The notes under the pieces: model-generated | What the model was told of the DNA's origin: nothing | The model's database searches: none | The model's input: the letters and a program-made list of their open reading frames with translations, nothing else | In this document: positions 11,715 to 23,360 of the stretch, one piece after another | Layout: every line of letters begins with the position of its first letter | How positions within the stretch are numbered: position 1 is the first letter of the stretch | Position numbers and translations under genes: made by a program | Assembly (NCBI GenBank): GCA_020698575.1 | Contig: CM036244.1 | Coordinates: 32,152,034-32,216,033, forward strand | Length of the DNA stretch: 64,000 bases | Direction: 5' to 3' | DNA from: Bostrychus sinensis | Lineage: Eukaryota > Chordata > Actinopteri > Gobiiformes > Eleotridae

Positions 11715-12540
11715 GGTTAAGACCTGGTTTAGTACTGGTTTAGTCCTTGTTTAATCCAGGTTTGGTCCTTGCTACTCTTTGCTTAGATCTGGTTTATTAC
11801 TGGTTTAGTTCTGGTTTAGTCCTTGTTTAGTCTTTGTTTAGACTAGGTTTACTACTGGTTTAGTCCTTGTTTAATCCAGGTTTAGTCCTGGTTTGATTCT
11901 TGTTTAGTCCACGTTTAATCATGGTTTGGGCCTTGTTTAGTCCAGGTTTAGTTCTAGTTCGGTCCTGGTTTGGTTCTTGTTTAGTCCAGGTTTAGTTCTA
12001 GTTCGGTCCTGGTTTGGTTCTTGTTTAGTCCAGGTTTAGTTCTAGTTTGGTCCTTGTTTAGTCCAGGTTTAGTCCTGGTTTGATTCTTGTTTAGTCCACG
12101 TTTAATCATGGTTTGGGCCTTGTTTAGTCCAGGTTTAGTTCTAGTTCGGTCCTGGTTTGGTTCTTGTTTAGTCCAGGTTTAGTTCTAGTTTGGTCCTTGT
12201 TTAGTCCTGGTTTAGTCCTGGTTTGATTCTTGTTTAGTCCACGTTTAATCATGGTTTGGTCCTTTTTTAGCCCTGCTTTTATCCTTGTTTAGACCTGGTT
12301 TGGTCCTTGTTTAGTCCTGGTTTTGTCCTTCTTTAGACTGGGTTTAGTCTGGTCTTTTTTCCTAAATAATTCCTGATTTTTTTTTCTGGTTTAATCCTGG
12401 CTTAGTGCCAATTTAGACCTGGTTTAGTCCTTGTTTAGTCCTTGCTTGTTTTTTGTTTTATCCTGGTTTTGTCCTTGTTTAGACCTGATTTAGTCCTGTT
12501 TTTTTGCCTTTTTAGATCTAGTTTAGTCTAGCAATAGAAA
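11715..12540. repeat. minisatellite with 11-bp basic period (ggtttagtcct) and higher-order repeats
   Basis: About 820 bases are built from variants of 'ggtttagtcct'. Higher-order structure is clear. The block starting 'tgattcttgtttagtccacg' recurs at about 11894, 12081 and 12224, that is 187 and 143 bases apart, which are 17 and 13 times 11. A shorter block starting 'aggtttagttctagttc' repeats 44 bases apart (4 x 11) at about 11944 and 11988. The same motif fills the interiors of the hAT-type elements at 13351-13715 and 14640-15170. No terminal inverted repeats were seen around this array. Confidence 0.9.
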
Positions 12541-13350
12541 AAATACTGAGGTACAGGAGGCAGGGGAAAACAAAACAGGGAAGCACAGCGACATGACAGG
12601 GATCCTGACAGAATATTTTTGTATACAGTTTTGTTGCTTTCTGTAGGAGCTTAGCTGGAAATAACAAAATTTTATAAAAAGTCACTATCTCACTAACAAT
12701 TATGCCATTTGCATGAAAAAATGATAAATGAAAAAACGGCACCACACATTAAATGGGCAACTAGAGTGTGCCATTGATGGCTTTGTATTTAAAACACTTT
12801 ATAAATTGCTTGGCACTAAATTCACACTCTAATTGAAACCATTTTGAACTCTTTATATAAGCACCTTACAGTAAAGTAGTTACTAAAAACCCTTGTGCTA
12901 CAGTAACCTGCTGTTAAATAGTACTAAAAGCCAGTGTACAGTAAGGACAGATCATACTTAACCCGGCTGGTGGCCCCTGGACCAGCAGCATTCTCGGTCA
13001 CTCAGAACAGCACACAGCCACTCTGGAGACAAATCCATAACACAACAGCATCTGAGCGGAGCACAAAGAGGTCTGCACACAGCAGGAGAGCCGGGGCCAC
13101 TCCATTTATGGTTAAATTGGCTGAGATCTGGTCAGTGTGGAAGGAGTTTGTACTCCAGAGAGACGCATGAGTGAATGTTCATGTTTTCAGAAGCAGGAGT
13201 CTGTATATTACTGCTAATGTCTCACACTGACCCACACTGTAATACTTCTCTCACAGCATACTGTAGCTTTAATGTGACTAGTAAACAATTAAATAATAAT
13301 AATAAAAAAATCATACATTATCACTATACATTAATGTCAGTAGTCTAGCA

Positions 13351-13715
13351 CAGTGGTTCCCAACCTTTTTGGTTTTGTGTACCTCCAGGACCTGACGTAG
13401 TCCTGGTTTGACCTGGTTTAGACTTAGTTTAGTTTGTTTACTGGTTTTGTCCTGTTTTATTTCTGATTTAGCTCTGTTTTTTTACTGGTTAAGTTCTGGT
13501 TTTAGACTTGGTTTAGCCCTGTTTTGTACTGGTTTAGTCCCTGTTCTTCTTTAGTGCCAGATCCCTTGCTTATATTCCTGGGTTAGTCCTGATTTAAGTT
13601 TATTTTAGCCTTTGAAAGCCAAATATATAAAGGTACTATAAATGATCCCATAACTCCATGTACCTCCTGCAATGTGCTCTCCTGGGGTCCCCGTACCTCT
13701 GGTTGGGAAACACTG
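13351..13715. mobile_element. non-autonomous hAT element carrying ggtttagtcc-type repeats
   Basis: Termini 'cagtggttcccaacc' (13351) and 'ggttgggaaacactg' (ending 13715) are inverted repeats. They are flanked by a perfect 8-bp target duplication GTCTAGCA at 13343-13350 and 13716-13723, the hallmark of hAT transposition. The 365-bp interior is largely degenerate 'ggtttagtcctg' repeats, plus an end block 'ggggtccccgtacc' shared with elements at 14640, 58910 and 61731. No coding capacity. Confidence 0.9.
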
Positions 13716-14639
13716 GTCTAGCAGCATTTCAACATTTTGAGCACAAAACATGTATTGTACAACCAAGTTAATGGACAGTATTCCATTTTCAGCAATATGT
13801 CACAGTTTCTAAAGAAATTTGGCTTTTGGTTTTCTCTGTTAATGTCTATATGTCCTTGTATGCTATTAACCTACTTTTATTTATTTAGGTCAAATTAATA
13901 TAATTCCATCCAACTTTATTAAACTATGAGGCCCATTAAGTTGTCTCCTGAAATTAATGGATCCCAACTTCAGCTGCCAGAGGCTGCTTGACTGTACAGT
14001 GTTATGGCTCAATTAATTACATTAATGAGATATAATAATATTGACTTACAATATACAGTATGTTATACACCAGATATAGAGTACAAGGTGCAGTTTTGAT
14101 TGTGTGGCAGGTTGCGGTGGTGTATTTACTGTGTAGGCTTTGAGGCTGAACTGATAACCACCTTCTTACAAAAGCCTCCTCCAGGTCCAGCTGCGCAACA
14201 CAGTGCTGTTTATTTGAAATGAGCCATTTCTGTGCAAACAAATTTGAAAGGCAAAACACATGACCAAATATGGTCACACCAAAGCAGAGATTTAAACAGT
14301 ATTGCTTACCAGTGATAAACATTGTTACTGAGTCAAATGCCATCGCACTGTGTATATAAAGGAGGGACTGGCTAGCTGTCTTTGGCCACAAGTGTACAAT
14401 ACACACACTCCCTGCACATCTGTAATGATAAACAACTTCCATGATTATAAAGCCCCAACCCTTTTGAGATGGGAGACCATAAAAGCCTCTTTTTTGCAAG
14501 AAATGTATTTTTTCTTTAGGTTAAACAGTTTAAAATATTTAATATTGTACATTACAATAAAAAATAGAAAAGTCATTTTAAAAGCAAATAAAAGTAAAGT
14601 GCTATATTTGTGCAATGTGTACAACAAAATAGCATAGAT

Positions 14640-15170
14640 CAGTGGTTTCCAACATTTTTGGTCTTGTGTACCCCGAGGACCTGCTTTAGTCCTGGTTTGG
14701 ACCTGGCTTAATCCTGGTTTACACTGGGTTTAGACCTGGTTTGGTTTTAGTTTTGTCCTTGTTTATTTCCGGTTTAGTTCTAGTTTTAGACCAGTTTTTT
14801 TCCAGGATGAGTTCTGATTTTAGACCTGGTTTACTTGTGCTTTAGTACTTCTTTAGTGCTGCATTCTTTTAGCCCTGGGTTAGTCCTGGTTTTGTTTTGG
14901 TCCCAGCTTAGTCCCCGTTTAGTCCTGGTTTAGACCTTGTTTAGTCCTGGTTTAGACTATGTTTAGACCTTGTTTGTTCCTAGATTTGTCCTGGTTTATC
15001 CCTGATTTTATTCTGGTTTAGTCTTTAGTGTTGCATTCCCTTGATTTAGGTTACTTTTAGTCTTTGAAAACCAAATATATAAATGCACATATGATCATAT
15101 AACTCCATGTACCTTCAGTGTGCTTGCATACCCCTAGGGGTCCCCGTACCCCTGGTTGGAATAAACACTT
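14640..15170. mobile_element. second hAT-type element with ggtttagtcc repeats
   Basis: The left end 'cagtggtttccaac' and the right-end block 'acccctaggggtccccgtac' followed by 'ccctggttgg' match the element at 13351-13715. The interior is again mostly 'ggtttagtcctg' variants. The last bases (aataaacact) have a small insertion relative to the family end, and a clear 8-bp duplication is not visible. Confidence 0.75.
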
Positions 15171-16569
15171 GCACTAGTTTATTCAATTGTGAGTGTTTAT
15201 TCCAACTCATATCTTCACAATGACTGACACTAAACTCCCATTTGAGTCCCAGGTGGATGCAGTGTGCAGTAAAACCCACCAGAGAATGCACTTTTTATGG
15301 AAAATGAAAGGGTTGTGATGTTGATTGTGATGTTCTATGCTTGTTTTGTTGAATCTGTCCTCACCTTTTCTTTCCTCCGCTGGTTTGGTTTGTTAAACAT
15401 AAAAAAAACGCAATTGTCTGCACAGAATTATAATTATGGAGAGTGGAAAAATCAATAGGCACACACACCAAAAATTGCTCCTCAGGGATCTAATACAGTA
15501 TTGATTGATGGATTGAGAGAATTCAGTGGTACAATTCTGCAGTTAAAAAAGTCCATGTATACAAAGCCTGCCTATTGGCACAAGACAGAGCTGTGCACTA
15601 TCATTCAGTGACAAATCCAGATGATACGTATTTCAGTTTGACAGTGACAGCGTTTATAGTCCTGGTTCTCCTTTGTCAGATGGATCCTTGCAGGTGTACA
15701 GTAAAGTGTCTGTCTCACTTATTCTATCTGGGCACTCGCACAGACAATGCCCACAGTGGTTATTTTCCTGTTTGCTTTAAGACTCTGAATGACACCTTGT
15801 CCGTTTTTTTTTTTTTTTTGTATGTGTTTTTTTTCCGCACTGCCAACTGTTGAGCAGAGAGAGCCTGGCTGGTTGCTCACATCGGGGGAAACACTTGTCC
15901 TTCAACCGACTCCTCCATCTCTTTTTCTGAAATGATAGAAGTCTCTCCTTGTCAGACTGTCCAGCTGGGTTACAAAAAGTCAACATTCAAAAAGTTGTAA
16001 TTTCGCACAACATCTGCGGCCCGGCCAGATGGTTCACAGTGTTTTTGCTCTTTTGCGGCACAAGAGTGATTTGCTAACCCCAGACTCTCTCGGTCTTTCC
16101 CAAGGCTGTTTTTGGAGACTGCAGGCTCCTAAGGAAAGTCAGTTTGTTGTTTATTTAGGGTTAGCGCAATATCACATGGGCTCTTGTCAAATGTCTATGA
16201 CCTACAGTATATATTTTATCCATATACAATGTAGGTTTTATGACTGACACTTCAAATTCTTTAACATGGGCCTATATCATTATGTAACATTTTACTACAT
16301 TGCATTATTCTGTGTAATGTTTATTGAACTGTATCATTTTATGGTCAAGGCAGAGGTCAAGTTTATTACCATAGCACATATAAAACAACTATTGCTGCAA
16401 GTGCTTCACACTTTCCTAATTTGAAAGAAAATATTACAAATGTTTGAACATAGGACTGTGGGAGCTTTAGGTCTATTTTTGAAGAAAAAATTTAGCTAGA
16501 AATGTGGGAACGTAGAGGTGTGGGAATATAGACATGCTCCCTTAAAGGCTTGTATAATGTGGCACTTAA

Positions 16570-16865
16570 AGGTGCTATGAGCAGTATATATATTTTTATA
16601 TTTCATAAAAGTTACCCACATGTGTACCAAGATATGATGTAAACATGTTTAAATCAAATATTAGTTTCACTGAAAACAATGGTACAGTTGAGTTATTAAC
16701 AATTAAAAATATATTTTACATAATGGTCAAGTTGTTTTTGATTACTTTTTTTTGTTTTGGTTTTTAAATTGCATTGTTGATTGTCCAATCAGAAAAGAGA
16801 CTATTGTTTTACTTTAGACTGCACTACCATTTTCAAAAGTATGAGCGCATGCTGCTTACAGTACT
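16570..16865 (-). mobile_element. TTAA-target MITE, copy A
   Basis: TTAA at 16566-16569 precedes 'aggtgctatgagcag'. The right end reads 'ctgcttacagtact'. The 296-bp sequence is an inverted copy of the element at 59046-59340 (295 bp): for example, 'aacatgtttaaatcaaatat' here is the complement of the same interior there. The right-hand TTAA has decayed. It codes for nothing. Confidence 0.8.
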
Positions 16866-18077
16866 GAAATGCAGGATTTTTTGGGGTTAACTTTAGCTAA
16901 TTAGACCTCGTAAATCAGAAGGTACCTGCTGTGTGTTCTTTGTCAGAAAGTGACTCTGAGAAGAAGAAGATGTTTTTCAAATGCCGCCCAGATTTATTTG
17001 AGATCAACAGGATCAAAAATACAGATTGACAGGAATAAAAATAATGCATAGAGCAAATTATAGTGGTAAATCAAAAGAACAGAATTCAGTCTCGAGACAG
17101 GAACACTCGTTGCCATAGCTCTGCCACCTGTCTAAGCGACTCGTAAAGAGTACCCCTCCGGTCTTGGGATGACACCGAGTGCTCCCATTCAAGGTTTTTT
17201 TGTAAAAGGAAAGTACAAGAATGACAAATTTATGACTAAGGTCCATTCTAAACATATCTTGTGGTTTTGGAACAGTAAGTCTGTTCTCGCTATCAAAAGA
17301 GTGGATACCGGACACTGGCCTGATAACATAAATCTGACAAAGCTTATCTAAATGTATGGTACACATATTGTTAGAACTCAGCATGAGCGGTCATCACTAA
17401 GGAAATGACTAAATAAGGAGTAACTAGCGTTAAGCACAAACACTTTAGTACATTCTATCTGAATCATAAGTAAAATGATTAAATAGATATTTTAAGATGA
17501 ATAAGTGGAGACTCATAATCTAAGAAATGTTATTGGTACACACAGGGCCTAAACTATGGCAGATTATTTGTGAAACCTTAACAAACTAGATTTTAACCTT
17601 AGCATTAGGGAGTTTTTATCTAACAATACCTTTACATATAGCATAAAAATAAATCAATTAAAATATAAATAAACACAAAAATGCAATATAGTACTTAAAA
17701 GGTGTAGGCACATACAATGAATAAATCCAGCTTGACTGTTAAAATCTCCTGCTAGTAGTAACATAGACAACAGTTGTAGAGTTATGTATGGGTCAGGCCA
17801 TTTTAACATACAGTACAACATACTGCATGTAGACCCCCGCATTTCCCCAATAGTGGGTATGGCAGGAATATAGTTTCAAAGTTCAAAGCTAAAGCATGTT
17901 TTTTGTTTTTGTTTTGTTTGTTGTTTGTTTTGTTGTTGTTTGTTTTTGTTGTTATTTTTGTCAAGGGTTTTAAAGCAGTTGTGCCCTAAAAGTCACAATA
18001 AAACAGTAGAAGTAGAGAATAGTAGTAAAATGTGCATACTACTTTTCAGGTACTACACATTAAGATACTACTGTATA

Positions 18078-18431
18078 TAGGGTGACCAGGTGTCCCTATT
18101 TACAGTCCCAGTTTTAGGCAACCTGTCCCATGTCCCAAGACATATCTGTAAAAACACCATGTGTCCTCATTTTAACCAATAGAAAAGCATAGAAAACTAA
18201 AATCACATTTGTCTAAAGACTTTTGTCACTAAAATTATTTACATTTTCATTATTTTTATTAATAAATGGCCATTAAAATACAAGATTTGCATCCTAGCAG
18301 CATGTACTGTAATTGCATCACAGAAAATTGTATTTTGGAAGCTTTTTTGTCACTTGGTGAGATCAAATGCACTGTGATTGGTGAAAAAAGTATGTGTCCC
18401 AGTTTTTGGGTCTAAAAATCTGTTCATCCTA
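18078..18431. mobile_element. non-autonomous hAT element, 'tagggtgacc' family
   Basis: The left end 'tagggtgaccaggtgtccc' and the right end (…ttcatccta, whose complement begins 'taggatgaac') are degenerate inverted repeats. The flanks are ACTGTATA (18070-18077) and ACTGTATT (18432-18439), a 7-of-8 target duplication. Another left end of this family is at about 47789. Confidence 0.75.
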
Positions 18432-18659
18432 ACTGTATTCCATGTTAGTCTAAATGCTTTTGGTTGGTGTAAATCTTTGCCAAAACTTCATCACAAAAGC
18501 CACCATGTTCAACAGCCATGTATGCCATTCTCTGACAGCACTGCATCCAAAGACCTTCATTTGACATCTATGTACATGAAACTCTATCAGACCACTGTGG
18601 CTGCCCTGAATGCCCTTACAGTAGGTGTGTGCTGTCATGCACACATATTTTAGCATGTT

Positions 18660-19150
18660 AACATGATGCATTCCCCCGAAGACGTCGTCTGCACTGGCCT
18701 CCTTTCCGCGCTCCCATTTTGTCATCGCCACTGCCTCCTCTAATTGGGCCTCGGAGGACAATTCCCCGCCATTACATCTTTTCTATTTCACCCAGGGGCC
18801 TTTCCCCGGTGTCACTGAGAACCATAATGACCGGGGCCCTCCTGGGGATCCTGGCGAGCCTATAACCAAACATCAGTGGTGACTGGCGGTAGGTAAGGGA
18901 GGTAGACTTTCTGATGTGTGGTCTTGGTATAGATCCGTGCACCTGGGCTTGTTGTACACCTGTCAGAGCGTAAACAGCACTTCATTCTTATTTGCACATC
19001 AATGGCCCCGGACTAGTAGTGGAAAAGCCGGTGTCGCTTTATCTCCTCTCCTTCAATTGTGAGTGTTTATTCGGAGGTGACAAGGTAATTGGCCTTTTTC
19101 AGCAGCACAAAGAAGGAGAGCCCTTAGATCTGACACGGCGCTGATGTTTA
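18660..19150. other. GC-richer, repeat-free block: candidate conserved non-coding sequence
   Basis: The base composition changes abruptly from AT-rich repeat DNA to a block with CpGs and no recognisable transposon ends. A long open frame is not conserved-looking on either strand. In vertebrates such islands inside giant introns of neural adhesion genes are often conserved enhancers. That is inference; nothing here proves function. Confidence 0.3.
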
Positions 19151-19443
19151 AACAGGTTGTTATTGCTAATGAAGAAGGAGAAAGACTACAGGGGGCAGGC
19201 GGATTTAAAAGGGATTCAGCTTAAAGAGAAGAAAAGCAGTGGGGGCAATTGATAAAACATACTTTGAAAGCTTAGAATGTGGATTTTAGTCTCTAAGGGG
19301 TAACTTACACTTGCTATAATTATGTCTGTAGTACTGTATGTCTTTTGTATAATGCAGTATTGGCAAGGGTTAGCTCCAAAACAGACGACTTATTAAATTT
19401 GGACTTGGTCTTATCTGGAAACTCCAAAGTCTCAATACATATA

Positions 19444-19583
19444 CAGTGGGGCAAAAAAAGTATTTTCATTTTGTCTCTCATAGTTGTGGTAAACCTATTA
19501 TGAAAATTACAGGCCTCTCTCATCTTTTTAAGTGGGAGAACTTGCACAATTGGTGGCTGACTAAATACTTTTTTGCCCCACTG
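19444..19583. mobile_element. Tc1/mariner-type MITE (140 bp)
   Basis: Perfect or near-perfect termini 'cagtggggcaaaaaaagtat' and 'atacttttttgccccactg' are flanked by TA on both sides (19442-19443, 19584-19585). This is a widespread fish Tc1-family end pair. It sits inside the left target duplication of the hAT element that follows. Confidence 0.92.
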
Positions 19584-19587
19584 TATG

Positions 19588-20037
19588 CAGGGCTTGACAT
19601 TCATTTTTTGATCCACTGGCCACTGTGACCTGTCTTTTTCAAAAGTTACTAGCCAGTTAGGGTTTTAATTAACAGTTTAGTTAGTTGAAGTGTTGATATG
19701 TTTATTGTAAAGTATATGATAAGCTATATACATTTTTTATAATCTTTTACAATCAACTACTACTTAACTTAAAAAGATAACCCTAACCCAGAATAAATAG
19801 AATATTTTTGGATGTAGTGAAACATAGTCACTTTAAGGCTGTTTACCCTCTAATTATATAATATGTGTTAATATATATATAATATATATATATTACCACA
19901 GAAATCTTGGGCTAAATATGTCAAAAAAATATGGATAAATCTAACCAGCCAAAGTGTCTGGAATTCAATGTGTTACTAGCCAAAATGTAATTCTACCCTC
20001 ATTTGGCTGGTTTGGCTGGCGTTAATGTCAGGCCCTG
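19588..20037. mobile_element. non-autonomous hAT element with a split target duplication
   Basis: Termini 'cagggcttgacatt' and 'aatgtcaggccctg' are inverted repeats. The right flank is CATATATG (20038-20045). The left flank reads the same only when the Tc1-MITE at 19444-19583 and one copy of its TA are removed; then it is a perfect CATATATG. The interior repeats words such as 'actagcca'. Length 450 bp, no coding capacity. Confidence 0.92.
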
Positions 20038-20201
20038 CATATATGTGACATGCAGGGATGTAATAGTGTTGTCAATATAATGATATCACAATATCAAAAG
20101 ACCCACAGTATTGACATGGAGTCATGGAGTATCAAATGGTAAGTTCTTGGAACTAATATGCATTGTTATATGCACTAATATGTCAGTGACTGCATAGGGA
20201 A

Positions 20202-20449
20202 CACTGCAAAAAATCAATATCTGCATTAGTTAAATGACTTGATTTCTTGATTTTTTACTCAATTAGATTTATTTACTAATAGGATTGATTATTTGACTTG
20301 TTTCAATCTACTTCTGTTTTTTTCAAGCCATTTTTACTTATTTTGACCAAAATTATCTGTCATTGGTTTAAGTAAAATTTTCTTACGATTACAATTCTTA
20401 AGATTAATAATCTGAAATCAAGTCATGCCGATATTCATTTTTTGCAGTG
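20202..20449. mobile_element. MITE with 'cactgcaaaaaa' termini
   Basis: The left end 'cactgcaaaaaatcaatatc' and the right end 'gatattcattttttgcagtg' form about 24-bp inverted repeats around a 248-bp AT-rich core. The core also carries 'aaatgacttgatttcttga' on the left against 'gaaatcaagtcat' on the right. It is nested in the hAT element at 20053-21165. A target duplication beyond AA is not evident. Confidence 0.85.
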
Positions 20450-20484
20450 AACTACATAGACCATGATCCTTTGCTCTGTTTCAG

Positions 20485-20990
20485 TCCAGCTAAGTTTATT
20501 TGTATAGCCCTTTACAACATCCAAGCAATGATCAAAGTGCTTTACCAACGCGAAAGATGCAAAAACTACTTAAGTAAACCCATGAGTAAAATATCAATAA
20601 GAAGAATCAATACAAAAACAGATATACTGTTAAAAGCCAAGAAATATAAATAAGTCTTAAGTTTTGAGTTAAAAAGAGCAAAATTATTAATAGTGCATAA
20701 CTCAGGAGGTAAGATGTAACACATTTTGGGACCAGCCACTGCAACAGCATGATCGCCTCAGTATCCGATCAAAAGGAACCTCTCAAAGCTTTTGACCAGA
20801 CGACCGCAAAGCTTTACTCTGTTGGTGAGTTTTGGATAAATATAATGGTGCCAGGCCATCGCTTTAAAAACAAACTGTGGCTTTAGTGAGGAGTGTTTGT
20901 GTGGAGACGAGCAGCAGCATTTGCGCTAAAGGCGAGAGAGTGAGGTTTGACTGAGACCAAAATAGAGCGTCTTGCAATAATCAAGTCTGG
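20485..20990. repeat. teleost dispersed repeat with 'tttatttgtatagccc' start
   Basis: The block opens with 'gtttatttgtatagccc' and continues with 'caaagtgctttacc', 'aaagccaagaaat', 'gggaccagccactgc' and 'gtcttgcaataatcaagtctg'. This order recurs widely in fish. Related openings lie at 30515, 33370, 39780 and 58200 of this window. It lies inside the 20053-21165 hAT element. Confidence 0.6.
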
Positions 20991-21344
20991 AGCTGATTAT
21001 TTAGTCTGTATCTATTGAAATATCACAATAATTAATGCACTAAAGGCTCGTCAAGGCAGGACATTTTGTTATCAGGATCATATAGTGAGCCTCCTACCAA
21101 TATCTCAATAAATATTGTATCATGAGATTAATATTGTGATAGATTTGGACATCCTTACATACCTAGTGACATGTATTATTTTAATACTGTATTAGTTAGC
21201 ATGAGCAGCAAGTACAGCTTTCTCAGACCTGAGGTGGACAATATTTTTGCAGAGGACATGTCCTTGTGTAAACAAATGCCCAAAGCAATTTCCATTTTGA
21301 AAATGCATTGTTGAGTAAACATTAAAAAAAAAAAAAAAGCCCTT

Positions 21345-21480
21345 TTGGCTGTTCCCTTTCTTTCAGGGGTTGCCACAGCGGATCATTGCATGGGTGTTTG
21401 GTGTTGGAATAGGGATTTTTTTGCCCTTCCTGACACAACTATTCACATTTATTCAGGCCTGGGCCAATTAGTTTCTGGAG
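21345..21480 (-). repeat. teleost SINE-tail fragment (antisense)
   Basis: The complement contains 'aatgatccgctgtggcaacc' and 'gtgtcaggaagggca', a tail very common in fish SINE copies, bordered on the left by a 14-A run at about 21325. Confidence 0.55.
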
Positions 21481-21738
21481 TTTTTGGTTCCATGTCGGCA
21501 AAAAAAAAAAAAAAAAAAAAAGTGGTTCTAATATGCATTATATTCATGGATGAAAAGAAAAATTGTGTTCTCTAATTGGAATGGTAGCCATTTATATCCA
21601 AGGTTGATCACTGGTGCATATATGTTTATTTTGAGATTGATATGGCCTAAGAATGGTGCGTAAGTGAGGTGAAAGAACGAAAGAGAACTGTAGGAGAAAC
21701 ATTTTTTAACAGAGGGCAATATTTTGGGACAGTTTGTA

Positions 21739-21741
<3 letters not shown>

Positions 21742-21805
<64 letters not shown>
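21742..21805. repeat. (AT)n microsatellite, ~64 bp
   Basis: Uninterrupted AT dinucleotides; likely polymorphic and able to form a cruciform. Confidence 0.95.
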
Positions 21806-21809
<4 letters not shown>

Positions 21810-22446
21810 GCTACTGCAGTCTACTTTTATCATTAGAGGTTTCCCTGAAGGCTTACCTCTCATTGTGCCATGGAGCTCCTTTCACCCATGGGCCATAGAT
21901 TTCCTGAAATTGGACTGACCCATCTACTCAACATCAAACCAGGTGGATTCCCAGAGCCACTTACCATTTGACAATATTATACTAACATAACTAAAAAGTA
22001 AAATAGTAAGTCCTACTATATAAATTTAAAAGAGATTGAATATGGCCATCTCTCTGAACTGTCTCTATCTGGCACTCGTCCCTAATGGCCCAAACCTCCC
22101 CTGTGCCATATTCATGAACCTTTTTGGGTCAGGACTGACCGCAGGTATGATGAGATGGTGGGGGTGGGGGGCTGGGGGGTTCTGCTTCTCTACATGGAAA
22201 TTACACAGGTGCACCTCTAGCTGTTGTTTTTGGTCAAAGAGATTCCCATTTGTTGTTGGTGCTATTGATGAGACTGACTCACTTTCTTTGCATGAACACT
22301 TTGTTTTTTGTTTCACCAACTGCCAAAAAAGGCTCACTTTGTCAACCAGTATTACAATCCATTCTCAAAACCTAACAACGCCTTTTACAGTATGTTTTAC
22401 AGTGGCTAAATTACCTCAACCACTTTAGATTGTGAATAAAACTTAA

Positions 22447-23360
22447 CGATATTAGGGAGGATCTTTAGAAATTCATTTTTTGCAATATTTATTAAAACTA
22501 CCTTCATTGCCCTGTATAAGGCTTATAAATTGGTGTATTAGAAAATATAATAATAATATTCATAAACTGTGGACTCTGTGGGACTTAAAAAACCTCAACC
22601 AATCGTTTTCGTCATGAGTACGTTAACCATTGTTCCACAGACTCGCCAATCATTCCGACTTCCTGGCTTCCTGGCGATAGGGTGCGTTCTTGTGCCTGCG
22701 CATGAGTATGCAGTATGTTTATGTAGCCCGGCGTTAGCCGAGCCTCATTGTAGCGCGGACAGCCTGACTTCGAAGAGCACAATGGCTCAGGAAAATCGTG
22801 AACTGGGTGGTCACAAAAGGAAAACTGTTTTTGAAGTGTACCAGAGGAGGAGGAGAAAAACTGTAGAAGAGCAGAATAATGGTTCTTGGCGATTCTTTCA
22901 AACAATGGCGTGCCCTGAAGGAACAGAAAGGGCTTCAGACCGATGCACTGGTCGTCAAGTTTCTGCTGGACAGGTACGTTTATCTTATCTTGCGAAAAAA
23001 AATGCCTTTTTTCTTTATCTGTTGAACCTTTTCAACTGTACAGCAGTCAGTTCGCTAATGCTACCAATAGCAGGAGTATATATTTTTGCTCACATTTAGG
23101 AACTGTGCATGTGACTGGGGCTGTGTGGGGAACTAGGTCAAAGGTTGCGCAGACAAACAATGCAGGTCTAGGTTGAAGCGAATCTCTGCTGATGCCGGCT
23201 GTGAACAAACACTCGTGTTCCAACGCTCGTGCACGTCGCTGTGGAGGAGTTCCTTGGAAAGGAACAGTGAAGGGCGGGGCCTGACGCATGCACGTTATTC
23301 AAAAAAGGACAAACAGTCGCTGGTTTCTCAGCAGTCGAAAAAAAGTCCTCCCTAATATCT
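22447..23360 (+). mobile_element. TTAA-flanked DNA transposon derivative with retained 5' exon
   Basis: Inverted termini 'cgatattagggaggatc' (22447) and 'gtcctccctaatatct' (ending 23360) are each bordered outside by TTAA (22443-22446 and 23361-23364). TTAA targets are known for piggyBac and Kolobok superfamilies. The 914-bp interior has a CpG-rich promoter-like stretch, an ATG at 22782 starting a short coding segment, and a donor-like cag|gtacgt at 22973/22974. Everything needed for transposition after this exon is missing, so it looks like an internally deleted derivative of a larger intron-containing element. Confidence 0.7.
22782..22973 (+). pseudogene. first coding exon of a DNA transposon (frameshifted)
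   Basis: From the ATG at 22782 the frame reads MAQENRELGGHKRKTVFEVY, then QRRRRKTVEE. In the +1 frame from 22891 it continues DSFKQWRALKEQKGLQTDAL then VVKFLLDR up to a cag|gtacgt donor. One small indel between about 22853 and 22890 would join the two. A basic start followed by a 'W..LK...GL.TDA.V..FLLD' helix pair resembles N-terminal segments I associate with unnamed fish transposon-derived proteins. I cannot name the family. No catalytic domain remains. Confidence 0.5.

Larger units (their letters stand above)
20053..21165. mobile_element. hAT-type element containing nested repeats
   Basis: The left end 'cagggatgtaatagtg' and the complement of the right end 'taggtatgtaaggatg' match. The target duplication GTGACATG is perfect at 20045-20052 and 21166-21173. 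The left duplication overlaps the right duplication of the preceding hAT by one base. Inside are a MITE (20202-20449) and a SINE/LINE-like block (about 20485-20990). Confidence 0.85.

Noticed and set aside
22569..22781. Open frame upstream of the ATG at 22782
   Set aside because: The stretch is CpG-rich and promoter-like with other upstream ATGs; the basic coding segment starts more plausibly at 22782.
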